From: Clostridium polynesiense
Lineage (GTDB): Bacteria; Bacillota; Clostridia; Clostridiales; Clostridiaceae
Assembly (NCBI RefSeq): GCF_000820705.1
Contig: NZ_CCXI01000133.1
Coordinates: 1 to 64,000 of the forward strand
DNA length: 64,000 nt
Direction: 5' to 3'
The position numbers were made by a program, and so were the translations under genes. Shown piece by piece: positions 17,148 through 25,029 of this stretch (position 1 is the stretch's first letter; the number at the start of each line of letters is the position of its first letter). The notes under the pieces were generated by a model. The model made no database searches and was not told where the DNA came from. It saw only the letters and a list, made by a program, of their open reading frames with translations.

Positions 17148-17149
17148 AT

Positions 17150-18220
17150 TTATGTAATTATAAATTTGATAATTATAGGAAATAACGCTATAACACAAAC
17201 ATATCTGCAAAGCTGCAGCACAGTGACCTTAGGTCCATCCGCTCCCAGCTCTTCTGCAATCAATGCCATATCTGCCACTCCGCCGGGAGTACAGGCAAAA
17301 AGAGCTGTAATAATGTCTATAGAGCTGATTCTATTGATAAATAAAGCAAGGAGTAAGTTTACTGTAATTATTCCTAGGATTAATAGTAATGCAGGAAACA
17401 TCACAGCCTTTAGAGCAATTAAATCTCCATAATTCATTCTTTCTCCTACAAGTATTCCTGCCAATATCTGAGTAATCCTTCTGAGAGGTATAGGCATATA
17501 AGCTTTATTGGTGGTTATATTATAAGCTGCCGCGGAGATCATAGAAAAGGTTAGGGCTCCGGCAGGGATTTTACTTATATATCCTATGATACCTGCTGCA
17601 AACGCTATAGCCAGGGTCCTTAAAACACAGGCTGCCTTTTCTTTATATGTAAAACTATCCCTTTTGTCATCCCTATTGCTTTTAACTATTTCTAAAGCAC
17701 CCTCATCATAAACTTCCCTTTTTCTCCTGCTGCGAATTTTAGCAATTATTTTAACCACTGCAGGTATAATGGTCATAACGCTTATAAACCTCACAAGCTG
17801 CAGCACTGCAACCTTTGGGGTGTCAGCACCCAAATCGCTGCTTACAAGGGTCATGTCCACTATTCCTCCCGGTGCACAGGCAAAAAGAGAAGTTATTAAA
17901 TCTATTCCTGTTATCTTATGCATTAAATATCCCATAAAAAGATTTAAAAATACTATTCCCAGTACCATTAAAATTGCCGGTACAATTATTTTTTTAAGGC
18001 CCGATATATCCTTACTGGTTATTCCTGAACCTATAAAAGCTCCTGCAGCCATTTGAGTTAATATCTTAACATCCTGAGATAAAGCTGCATCTCCCGTTAT
18101 AATATTGAATATCGCTATGGAAAACATGGCTCCCACCATGGCTCCCGCAGGTATTTTAATCTTTAATGCAATATATCCAAATAAAAATCCAATAATTAAA
18201 GTCATAATAACACTGCTCAT
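17150..18220 (-). CDS. AbrB-type (PF05145) membrane transporter
   Basis: 356 residues with about ten membrane segments arranged as two similar halves. Each half carries the block LFACxPGGxxDMxLxxxxLGADxPKV followed by VLQLxR (near residues 110-145 and 300-335), so it is an internal duplication. The family was formerly annotated as ammonia monooxygenase/AbrB, and its substrate is not firmly known. It is convergent with the response regulator, with a 2-base gap, and followed in the same direction by dppA. It may be an exporter or permease for small organic compounds. Confidence 0.85.
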   Translation of the reverse strand: MSSVIMTLIIGFLFGYIALKIKIPAGAMVGAMFSIAIFNIITGDAALSQDVKILTQMAAGAFIGSGITSKDISGLKKIIVPAILMVLGIVFLNLFMGYLMHKITGIDLITSLFACAPGGIVDMTLVSSDLGADTPKVAVLQLVRFISVMTIIPAVVKIIAKIRSRRKREVYDEGALEIVKSNRDDKRDSFTYKEKAACVLRTLAIAFAAGIIGYISKIPAGALTFSMISAAAYNITTNKAYMPIPLRRITQILAGILVGERMNYGDLIALKAVMFPALLLILGIITVNLLLALFINRISSIDIITALFACTPGGVADMALIAEELGADGPKVTVLQLCRYVCVIALFPIIIKFIIT

Positions 18221-18289
18221 TTTTTCTTAATACTTCTCCTTTATCTGCAGCCTGCTTTGCCAGTGCTGATTAAAAGTCTTTAATCCTGT

Positions 18290-19087
18290 CTATGTTAAAA
18301 AATGAAATAATCTAAGCACTTCATAATAATCCTTTGTGCTGTAGTTTATTACCTTTGGAGAAGCAAGATAAGCACCGGGATAGAAGGAATTTCTATAAGC
18401 AGTCTGATGCCTGCCGTAACCAATTTCTATTTCAAAATTCTCAGGAAGAGTTATTTTGCTCAAGCTGTAATCTCCTTTTAGTGCTGATTCAGTTTCTTCC
18501 TTAATAAGCCGTACAGCCTTGTCAGGATGAATGTTTATTGTACTGTTTCCTATGCCTTCCTTTACTGCAAGGGTTTTAATGTTCTTATTTACCTCATTAA
18601 CTTCCTCTGTCAAGCCTTTATCTCCACTTAAAAACACCACCGGTACTCCATAAAGTGCCGCAGCATATGCATTGATTAAAAATTCACTGGCATATCTCCC
18701 GTTGATTTTAATATATTCAAGATTAGTATCCAGTGTATGGGCTAAAGGGCTGTCTCCGCTGCCTCCTCTTGAGTGATACCCTATAAAAAGTGCCCCGTCA
18801 AAACTTTCATCCAAGCCGCTCACCATGCACATAGGATTTCCTGCCCATCCTCTCTGAAGTACAGCATATTCAGGCAATCCATTCATATTTATATTTCTTG
18901 CACTGTCATGAGCATCCTTAACGTAAACCTCTTTAGCCCCTGCGGCAAAGGCACCTTCACAGGCAGCTCTAACCTCTTTTGTCATCTGATCGGAAAAAAC
19001 TCCGTAATCATTATGATTCTTTTCTGCTTCACTCCAGCTGGTCGCCCCTGTAACACCTTCAATATCAGCACTTATATATATTTTCAT
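18290..19087 (-). CDS. dppA: D-aminopeptidase (M55 family, DppA-like)
   Basis: Cytoplasmic zinc D-aminopeptidase that releases D-alanine from D-Ala-containing peptides, such as those from cell-wall turnover; the Bacillus enzyme forms a decameric chamber. Zinc ligands are visible: Asp8 and Glu10 in SADIEGVTG, His60 in KDAHDS and His105 in IGYHSRGG. 265 residues is normal. In Bacillus dppA heads the dipeptide ABC operon; here the peptide ABC genes lie about 15 kb away in the recycling locus, in the same orientation. A clean GGAGAG site precedes the ATG. Confidence 0.92.
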   Translation of the reverse strand: MKIYISADIEGVTGATSWSEAEKNHNDYGVFSDQMTKEVRAACEGAFAAGAKEVYVKDAHDSARNINMNGLPEYAVLQRGWAGNPMCMVSGLDESFDGALFIGYHSRGGSGDSPLAHTLDTNLEYIKINGRYASEFLINAYAAALYGVPVVFLSGDKGLTEEVNEVNKNIKTLAVKEGIGNSTINIHPDKAVRLIKEETESALKGDYSLSKITLPENFEIEIGYGRHQTAYRNSFYPGAYLASPKVINYSTKDYYEVLRLFHFLT

Positions 19088-19130
19088 ATAAATCTCTCCT
19101 TTCTACATTCTTAACTTAAAATTTGCTGTT

Positions 19131-19649
19131 TTAATGTTTTTCTTTAGGGAAAAGTATATCCTTCAGCTTTATATTAATATCATCCGACATAGCGCTTAAT
19201 TCTTCAAGGTACTCCATTGAAGCACCTGCAGTTTTGTAGGCCTCCGCAGCAGCTGTAAGCTTTTTAAAGTTTACTATATACCCATTGTGAATAAAACTGC
19301 TTTCCCTGCTGTGATTTAGTCCTTCTGCCCGCTTTTCCAATTCCTTAAGTTTATCTGCATTTTCAGGTATGTTTTTATTTTCCTTTATTTCTTTAAGTGC
19401 ATTAAAAGCTTCCTTATTAATGCTGCTCATACTTTTGAAGTATGCTAAGTCTGTCTTATACCTGTCTATTTCATAGCTTAATGGCTTTTGAACTATAAAA
19501 ATATTGTAGAGACTTATTCCCACTGTAAATATTAAAATCACAGTAATTATAAGCTTTAAAATTCCTTTTAAAAATTTAAAAGCAAGGTACAAAATAAAAA
19601 CTGCTGCAAAAAGTATTACTAAATTTTCTACGTTAAATCCCTGTAGCAA
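19131..19649 (-). CDS. Small membrane protein with helical extracellular or cytoplasmic tail
   Basis: 172 residues. Two adjacent hydrophobic segments (about 10-28 and 31-53) precede a mostly helical, charged remainder (about 60-172) without cysteines or recognisable motif. It lies upstream of dppA with a 43-base gap and the same direction, so they may be co-transcribed. Function unknown. Confidence 0.65.
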   Translation of the reverse strand: MLQGFNVENLVILFAAVFILYLAFKFLKGILKLIITVILIFTVGISLYNIFIVQKPLSYEIDRYKTDLAYFKSMSSINKEAFNALKEIKENKNIPENADKLKELEKRAEGLNHSRESSFIHNGYIVNFKKLTAAAEAYKTAGASMEYLEELSAMSDDINIKLKDILFPKEKH

Positions 19650-19780
19650 ATGAATCCCCCCTCACCCATAGAAACAATTCCATTAATGTAATTATACTAC
19701 AATTTTTCATATTAATCTTTTCATATACAGATAAAAAACACCAAGTATGCTTCTTAACTTTTTCCTTATGTTAGAAACAA

Positions 19781-20398
19781 CTAATCAAACAGAACTTCCT
19801 GATGAGGGCTTTTCAATGAATCAAAGCACATTTCTATCTGCTTTTCAGTGTTTCTACCTCTTGATAAAGGCGGAAGGCTTTCCAGGGAAAAGAATCCGCT
19901 TTCCTCTGTTTCTATATTACTTTGAAACTCACCGTCTATAAGCTCACAAAGCACAAAAACCTTATAACATCCATATGGAAAAGGAGGTTTATTATGTCTG
20001 CTTCTGTCCTGAACTGCGATGAGCCGTAGAGGAACAATATTTACTCCAGCCTCCTCTTTAGCTTCTTTAACAGCATTTTCCTTTATGGACAGGTTCATTT
20101 CTGCCCATCCTCCAGGAAGAGACCATAAGCCGTCTATGCTTTCCTTCACTAGCAAGATTTTATTATCTTTAAAAATAGCAGACCTTACATCCACCTTAGG
20201 AGTTTGATATCCTGTTTCATTACAAAATAAGTCTCTTATCTTTTCACTGCCTGCTTCAGTATATTCATTTAGTATTTCTACGGATAAATCTCGTATCTGC
20301 TGAAACCTTTCTAAATCATATTTATCCTTTGAATAGGTAAGTCCTGCCTGTGCTATTGACTGAAGCCTTTTTGCCCAATTTAACCATTTTTCTTCCAT
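19781..20398 (-). CDS. Nudix hydrolase with N-terminal helical extension
   Basis: 205 residues. The N-terminal 65 residues (MEEKWLNWAKRLQSIAQAGL and on) match the small helical domain found in a Bacillus/Clostridium subgroup of Nudix enzymes. The Nudix box is at about 97-119 and ends KEAKEEAGV, giving the core metal-binding glutamates; the first glutamate of the consensus box is replaced by Leu, as I recall for this subgroup. Substrates are nucleoside diphosphate derivatives such as ADP-ribose, but no specificity can be read here. It is a single gene between the membrane protein and the VOC gene. Confidence 0.88.
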   Translation of the reverse strand: MEEKWLNWAKRLQSIAQAGLTYSKDKYDLERFQQIRDLSVEILNEYTEAGSEKIRDLFCNETGYQTPKVDVRSAIFKDNKILLVKESIDGLWSLPGGWAEMNLSIKENAVKEAKEEAGVNIVPLRLIAVQDRSRHNKPPFPYGCYKVFVLCELIDGEFQSNIETEESGFFSLESLPPLSRGRNTEKQIEMCFDSLKSPHQEVLFD

Positions 20399-20433
20399 AG
20401 TTTATCTCTCCTTTTATGTTATTTAAATCCTTT

Positions 20434-20826
20434 CTATTCTCCCACTACCTCCACCTTCATTCTCTCAGGGGATTCAAAATACACAGCATAATGATCTTCT
20501 CCCCCTGCATGGGGGTGTTTATCTTCATAAAGGATTTTAACGCCTTTTTTCTTCAGCTTCATTGTAATTTCATCCACAAACAGCGGGCTTCCTCCGTGAA
20601 AAGCAAGGTGATTTAAGCCTGCCCTGCATCTATTGTATGGTATGTCTAAAAACCTTTCCTCAGCCTGTACCAACACAAGGTATGTGTCCTGAAGCTTATA
20701 GCTTATCCCTTTATCCCATTTCTGGTATTCCTCATATCCCAGCTCCTTTAAAAGCCAGTCCCAGAACTCTATACTTTCCTTTAAATTCCTTACATACAGT
20801 TCAATGTGATGTACCATGCCTTTCAT
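20434..20826 (-). CDS. VOC-superfamily (glyoxalase-like) protein
   Basis: 130 residues with paired beta-alpha-beta-beta-beta modules: MVHHIELYVRNLKESIEFW at the start, LNHLAFHGGSP in the middle and HYAVYFESPERMKVEVVGE at the end. The metal ligands His and Glu typical of glyoxalase/dioxygenase relatives are present at these positions. ATG at 20826 is chosen because AAGGAG lies seven bases upstream; the longer frame from 20859 starts with an unlikely basic stretch. Substrate unknown. Confidence 0.85.
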   Translation of the reverse strand: MKGMVHHIELYVRNLKESIEFWDWLLKELGYEEYQKWDKGISYKLQDTYLVLVQAEERFLDIPYNRCRAGLNHLAFHGGSPLFVDEITMKLKKKGVKILYEDKHPHAGGEDHYAVYFESPERMKVEVVGE

Positions 20827-21183
20827 ATCTCTTCTCCTTCTTTTATAATTAATCCTCATTTTATACTTTTATTAAATTGTATGTATAGTTAATCAGCAGC
20901 TCTTGTTCTTATTTTACCAGCCCAGTTATTTACTGTATTTGATTTACACTCTTATTATATCAAAAGACCTCAAGATATACCTTAATTTTCCTTCCTTCTC
21001 ACTGTACCTTCAGTTAATAGACTAATCAGTAAAAATATATTCTCAAGTTCATATTTATGACATTTTAATACATAAAAGTCGTAAAAATTAAAGAATATTC
21101 TTTTTTTGTTCCAAAAAGGTACCCAAACTAAAAAAACTCCAGGTATTGTGTAGTAGAAGGGAAGAGAAAGGAATGATGAATAT
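20827..21183. other. Divergent intergenic region before the VTC unit
   Basis: About 357 bases separating the minus-strand VOC gene from the plus-strand VTC gene, so promoters for both must lie here. It is AT-rich. I could not pick a convincing -35/-10 pair for either direction, nor a SigI-type promoter. There is a short palindrome AGAATATTCT near 21093-21102. No gene. Confidence 0.5.
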
Positions 21184-21900
21184 ATGGGAAGGAAAGGGAC
21201 CCCAGTTTTGACCGTTGCAAGAAAAGAGAAAAAATTTATGGTTTCCCTTGAAGACAGGCTTTACCTTCTAAACGCTTTGGATAAGCTTTTGATCCCGGAC
21301 AGCTACGGAGATTACAACGGCTATAGAGTAAGGAGCGTTTATTTTGATGGTATATGCAATAACGATTATTGGGATAAGGTAAACGGAGCCATAGAAAAAA
21401 AGAGGATTCGCCTTCGTATCTACGACACTTCAGATACAAAAGCAAAGTTTGAGGTGAAAAGAAAGGTTTATGACCACCAACTTAAGGAAAGCGTTACCAT
21501 AAGCAGTGGTGATGCTAAAGAATTGTTAAAGGGAAATTACAGCGTACTTTTAAATTATGATTCTCCCGTAGCTGAGTATGGCTATGGACTTATGTGTGCT
21601 CAATGCTACAGACCGGTTTCTCTTATTGAGTATCACAGAAGGGCTTATACTCATCCGAATTTTAATACTAGAGTAACCTTAGACAACCATCTGCGTTTCT
21701 GTGACTCCTCTTTTGATATATTCTCAAATAATATTAATTTCAAGGAAGTCTTATCTCCTGATAAATCAATTTTGGAGATAAAGTATGACAGATTCTTATT
21801 TGAACAGCTGCAGGAGGTATTTAAGCGATGCGACTTATCCATGAAACCACCCAGCAAATTCGGATCATCTAGAAAAATATTAAAACAGTATTATTGTTAA
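21184..21900 (+). CDS. VTC-domain polyphosphate polymerase-like protein
   Basis: 238 residues forming a single VTC tunnel domain, the fold of the yeast vacuolar polyphosphate polymerase. Tunnel-lining basic and acidic residues appear in order: ARKEKKFMV, GYRVRSVYFD, KKRIRLRIYD, KAKFEVKRKV, EYHRRAYTHP, LEIKYDRF. The beta-barrel architecture and these residues suggest an enzyme or sensor that binds triphosphates or polyphosphate. It starts a four-gene run with 13-18 base gaps (DUF4956, MBL lipoprotein, DUF4956). VTC and DUF4956 genes are known to neighbour each other in other bacteria, often with CotH kinases; CotH is absent here. Confidence 0.85.
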   Translation: MGRKGTPVLTVARKEKKFMVSLEDRLYLLNALDKLLIPDSYGDYNGYRVRSVYFDGICNNDYWDKVNGAIEKKRIRLRIYDTSDTKAKFEVKRKVYDHQLKESVTISSGDAKELLKGNYSVLLNYDSPVAEYGYGLMCAQCYRPVSLIEYHRRAYTHPNFNTRVTLDNHLRFCDSSFDIFSNNINFKEVLSPDKSILEIKYDRFLFEQLQEVFKRCDLSMKPPSKFGSSRKILKQYYC

Positions 21901-21918
21901 TAATTTGGAGGTTTTTTT

Positions 21919-22596
21919 ATGAGTAAATTATTTCAGTATATTACAAATATAAATACAACAGAAGCATTAAATACTGCTCCTACCGTTAAGTCTTTTTTAT
22001 TGAGCATGATTTTTGCTTTAGCCTTATCAGCAGTTATGTATTTTGTATATCGTTTATGCCATGATTCCTTAAGCTATAATAAAAAATTTAATACTACTCT
22101 TATAATGCTATCTTTAATTTCTACAGTGCTTCTGAATTTAATTCAAAGCAATGTACTTTTATCCCTAGGCGTTCTAGGTTCACTTTCCATTTGCAGGTTC
22201 AGAACTAACACAAAGGACCCCAGGGATATTGGCTTTGTATTTTGGAGCATCAGTATTGGAATATCATCAGCTACAGGTGCCTTCTTAATGGGAACAGTAA
22301 GCACCCTATTATTGTCGGCCTTCATGCTGGCAACCAGCGCAGCAAAATCTTTTCGTGATGCTATCACCCTTGTAATAAGGGGAAGTAAAGCGGACATGGA
22401 TGAAATAACGGATCTTATGTCTTCTATAAAAGGTAAGACCAGGATGATGGCAAAAAATATATCTCAAGAATCCTTTGAACTGGTATATGAAATTAAATTA
22501 AAGGAATCTGAAGAAAAAGAAATACTATCTCAATTATGGAGTGTAGAAGGCATTCAGGGAATAAACATTCTTGCTCCAGATACTAAGGTAGCATAA
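21919..22596 (+). CDS. DUF4956 membrane protein, first copy
   Basis: 225 residues. About four membrane segments (roughly 24-46, 58-75, 78-95 and 113-138) are followed by a soluble C-terminal domain of about 80 residues. Conserved family blocks are LIQSNVLLSLGVLGSLSICRF, split here as LIQSNVLLSLGVLGSL and CRFRTNTKDPRDIGFVFWS. It is a clear paralogue of the protein at 23524, sharing RFRTN.KDPRD.GF.FWS and the tail pattern SFELVYE. It is encoded 18 bases after the VTC gene. Function unknown; association with VTC suggests a membrane partner in polyphosphate handling. Confidence 0.85.
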   Translation: MSKLFQYITNINTTEALNTAPTVKSFLLSMIFALALSAVMYFVYRLCHDSLSYNKKFNTTLIMLSLISTVLLNLIQSNVLLSLGVLGSLSICRFRTNTKDPRDIGFVFWSISIGISSATGAFLMGTVSTLLLSAFMLATSAAKSFRDAITLVIRGSKADMDEITDLMSSIKGKTRMMAKNISQESFELVYEIKLKESEEKEILSQLWSVEGIQGINILAPDTKVA

Positions 22597-22609
22597 TACG
22601 GAGGCTGTT

Positions 22610-23512
22610 ATGAAAAACATAAAAATACTTTTAACAATTATGCTCACAGTAATCTTAATGCTTACTGGCTGCAGCTCAGGCAAAGACACTTCCAAGGAGG
22701 AATTTAAACCTGTGGCTAAAAAAGACTATCTGTCTGTATCTTTTATAAATGTGGGAAAGGGTGATGCCTTTCTTATTTCAACCCCTGATGGAAAAAACTA
22801 TATGATAGACACAGGAAAAAAGGACAAATATCCCGTTATCAAGCAGCTTCTACAGGAAAAAGGCATAAATAAATTAGATGGAATATTGCTAAGCCACGGA
22901 CATAAGGATCATATAGGAGGCGTTCAGTATTTATTAGAAGACATGAAGGTTGATTCTATATATGTATCTGAACTGGATACTGTCTCCTACAAAAAAGCCA
23001 ATTTAGAAGATCTAGCTTCTAAATATAACAGTACTTTAAAAAAGGTAAAGGCAGGAGATGAGATTATTCTTTCTGAAAGTGAAATTCCTGTAAAAGCTGA
23101 AGTATTAGGCCCTATAAGCTTAGACTCAACAGAAGCTAACAATAACAGTATGGTGCTTAAAATAACTTACGGAGATAATTCCTTTTTAATGATGGGAGAT
23201 GCTCAGTTTTTAGAGGAAATGGATATATTCAAATCTGGTACAGCCTTAGATGCAGATGTGTTGAAAACAGGACATCACGGAAAGGATGACGCCTCTTCTC
23301 AGGGATTTTTAAGTGCAGTTAATCCTAAATATGCAATATTAACAGGTAATAAAGAAGAAGACTCAAATTCCCTTTCAAATAAAATCATTGGAAGGCTCCA
23401 AGCCATGAAAACAGAAATTTTTGTTTCAGAGGGAGACTTTCTTGCAGTAGATTTCATTTGCGACGGAAAAACCATAACCCCTGTTAAATTTTCAAAAATT
23501 CAAGCAAAGTAA
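22610..23512 (+). CDS. Metallo-beta-lactamase-fold lipoprotein (ComEC C-domain-like)
   Basis: 300 residues, exported and lipidated: signal peptide with lipobox LTGC, mature N-terminus Cys21. The MBL domain covers about 40-290, with metal motif SHGHKDH (around residue 94), a later Asp in MMGDAQF and TGHHGKDD. The arrangement is that of the extracellular ComEC/Rec2 nuclease-like hydrolase domain. It should act outside the membrane on a phosphodiester or phosphoanhydride. It is sandwiched between the two DUF4956 genes with gaps of 13 and 11 bases, so a shared task is likely. Confidence 0.88.
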   Translation: MKNIKILLTIMLTVILMLTGCSSGKDTSKEEFKPVAKKDYLSVSFINVGKGDAFLISTPDGKNYMIDTGKKDKYPVIKQLLQEKGINKLDGILLSHGHKDHIGGVQYLLEDMKVDSIYVSELDTVSYKKANLEDLASKYNSTLKKVKAGDEIILSESEIPVKAEVLGPISLDSTEANNNSMVLKITYGDNSFLMMGDAQFLEEMDIFKSGTALDADVLKTGHHGKDDASSQGFLSAVNPKYAILTGNKEEDSNSLSNKIIGRLQAMKTEIFVSEGDFLAVDFICDGKTITPVKFSKIQAK

Positions 23513-23523
23513 GGAGAATTAAA

Positions 23524-24195
23524 ATGGGCAGTTATAACAAACAGATGGAAGATTTATTAAATATGATAGTAAAACGTCCCCAAGGGATAGATATATTAAT
23601 AAGCTTTGCGGTTACTTTTCTGCTGGCAGCTATTATGACTGCTGCCTATAAGCATTCACATTCAAAAATTTATTACAGCAAAAAGTTTTCCATAACCCTA
23701 GTGATGATAGCATTTATTTCTACTGTGTTTATGGATTTAATCCAATCCAACTTGGCGCTTTCACTGGGAATGCTGGGTTCCTTATCTATAGTAAGATTTC
23801 GAACTAATATTAAGGATCCAAGAGATATGGGCTTCATCTTTTGGAGCATGGCAATAGGTATTGCATCTGCTACCGGGTCCTATCTTATAGGCATTGCAGG
23901 TTCCCTTGCCATGGCGGTGTTTATGATTTTAACCAGCAGAAAGGATTTAGAAACCGAAAAGCCTATGCTGGTGGTTATAAGAGGAAGCAGAGCAGATTTA
24001 GACCTTCTTCAGCAGATTATCGACCATGTGGATGAAAACAATCATATAAGAGCAAAAAATGTTATGGATGACTCCTTCGAACTGGTATATGAAGCGATAC
24101 TTCCGGAAAGAAAGGATAATTTTATCATAAGAAGAATGTTTTCACTTGAGGGAATAGACAGCGTCAATATACTGGCTCAAAACGAAGCTGCATAA
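23524..24195 (+). CDS. DUF4956 membrane protein, second copy
   Basis: 223 residues with the same design as the copy at 21919: four membrane segments, the signature RFRTNIKDPRDMGFIFWSMA, and a soluble tail ending SFELVYEAILPERK and VNILAQ. Two non-identical copies in one operon suggest a hetero-oligomer. The start has GGAG seven bases upstream. After it comes a 158-base gap to the RsgI-like gene. Confidence 0.85.
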   Translation: MGSYNKQMEDLLNMIVKRPQGIDILISFAVTFLLAAIMTAAYKHSHSKIYYSKKFSITLVMIAFISTVFMDLIQSNLALSLGMLGSLSIVRFRTNIKDPRDMGFIFWSMAIGIASATGSYLIGIAGSLAMAVFMILTSRKDLETEKPMLVVIRGSRADLDLLQQIIDHVDENNHIRAKNVMDDSFELVYEAILPERKDNFIIRRMFSLEGIDSVNILAQNEAA

Positions 24196-24353
24196 AAGCA
24201 CTTAATAGGTTATCCTCATAATCCTTACAACTGAATATCAGAGTTATCATTGGAAAAGCAGAACCTTAAACAGATGACAATATATTTAACAACTAATCTG
24301 CAATTAGATTATCTACTAATCAGACGGCTTTAAAAAGAATCGAGGTACTCGTC

Positions 24354-24947
24354 ATGTATAAGGTAATAGTAATGGAAACAAAGAGCAAGTACTGCCTTGG
24401 TATTACCGATGATGGAAGCGTTGTTAAGGTAAAAAAGAAGAAAGGGCTCGCCATAGGCGATAAAATTTACGTGTTAGAGGAAGACTTATATGAGAAAAAA
24501 ACTAAACCCCTTTTATTCTTTAACAGTACTTATAAGTTAAATGCTTTAGCTTTGGTACTTGTCATGATAATCGGTATTTCCGGCTGGCTGTACTTTCCCA
24601 GACATAAAGTATATGCCACAATATCACTGGATTCTCAAGGCAAAATTCAGGTTGAACTAGATAAAAACAAAAAAATTGTGTCAGTTCACTTAAATAATAA
24701 TGATATCTCACCCAAGGAGCTGGAAGATTTACAAGGAAAAGAACTTAATGATGCTATTCGTAAACTTGTAGCTTTAATAGCACCGGAAAATCACACAAAA
24801 ATCTCAGCGGCTATCGCCCTTCCTAAGGAGGATGAAAACTACAGAAGCTATATAGAAGCAGTTTTACACTCCTATCTTGCAGGCTCTTATATACTGGATG
24901 AAGATGACAGCGAAATAGACAGTGCTGAAATATACTATAACATATAA
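24354..24947 (+). CDS. RsgI-like membrane anti-sigma factor
   Basis: 197 residues. The N-terminal about 50 residues (YCLGITDDGSVVKVKKKK, then IGDKIYVLEED) resemble the RsgI_N domain that holds SigI-type sigma factors. A membrane helix lies at about 62-80. The outside part begins YATISLDSQGKIQVELDKN, close to the periplasmic stretch next to the membrane in RsgI proteins. No carbohydrate-binding module follows and no sigI gene is adjacent, which is unusual. It may belong to the preceding VTC unit or act alone. A terminator follows at 24961. Confidence 0.75.
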   Translation: MYKVIVMETKSKYCLGITDDGSVVKVKKKKGLAIGDKIYVLEEDLYEKKTKPLLFFNSTYKLNALALVLVMIIGISGWLYFPRHKVYATISLDSQGKIQVELDKNKKIVSVHLNNNDISPKELEDLQGKELNDAIRKLVALIAPENHTKISAAIALPKEDENYRSYIEAVLHSYLAGSYILDEDDSEIDSAEIYYNI

Positions 24948-24960
24948 ATATTATCAAAAT

Positions 24961-25005
24961 AAAATCATAGATAACTAAGCTTCATCTCAGTTATCTATGA
25001 TTTTT
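24961..25005. terminator. Terminator between convergent transcription units
   Basis: Perfect 16-bp arms (AAAATCATAGATAACT and partner) around a 12-base loop. The plus strand continues TTTTTATTT. It ends the RsgI-like gene and could also serve the convergent minus-strand gene ending at 25030. Confidence 0.85.
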
Positions 25006-25029
25006 ATTTGTATTAGTAGTTTGCAGCCT

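Noticed and set aside
20944-21183. SigI-type promoter before the VTC gene
   Set aside because: I looked because of the RsgI-like gene downstream, but could not find a convincing pair of elements with correct spacing.
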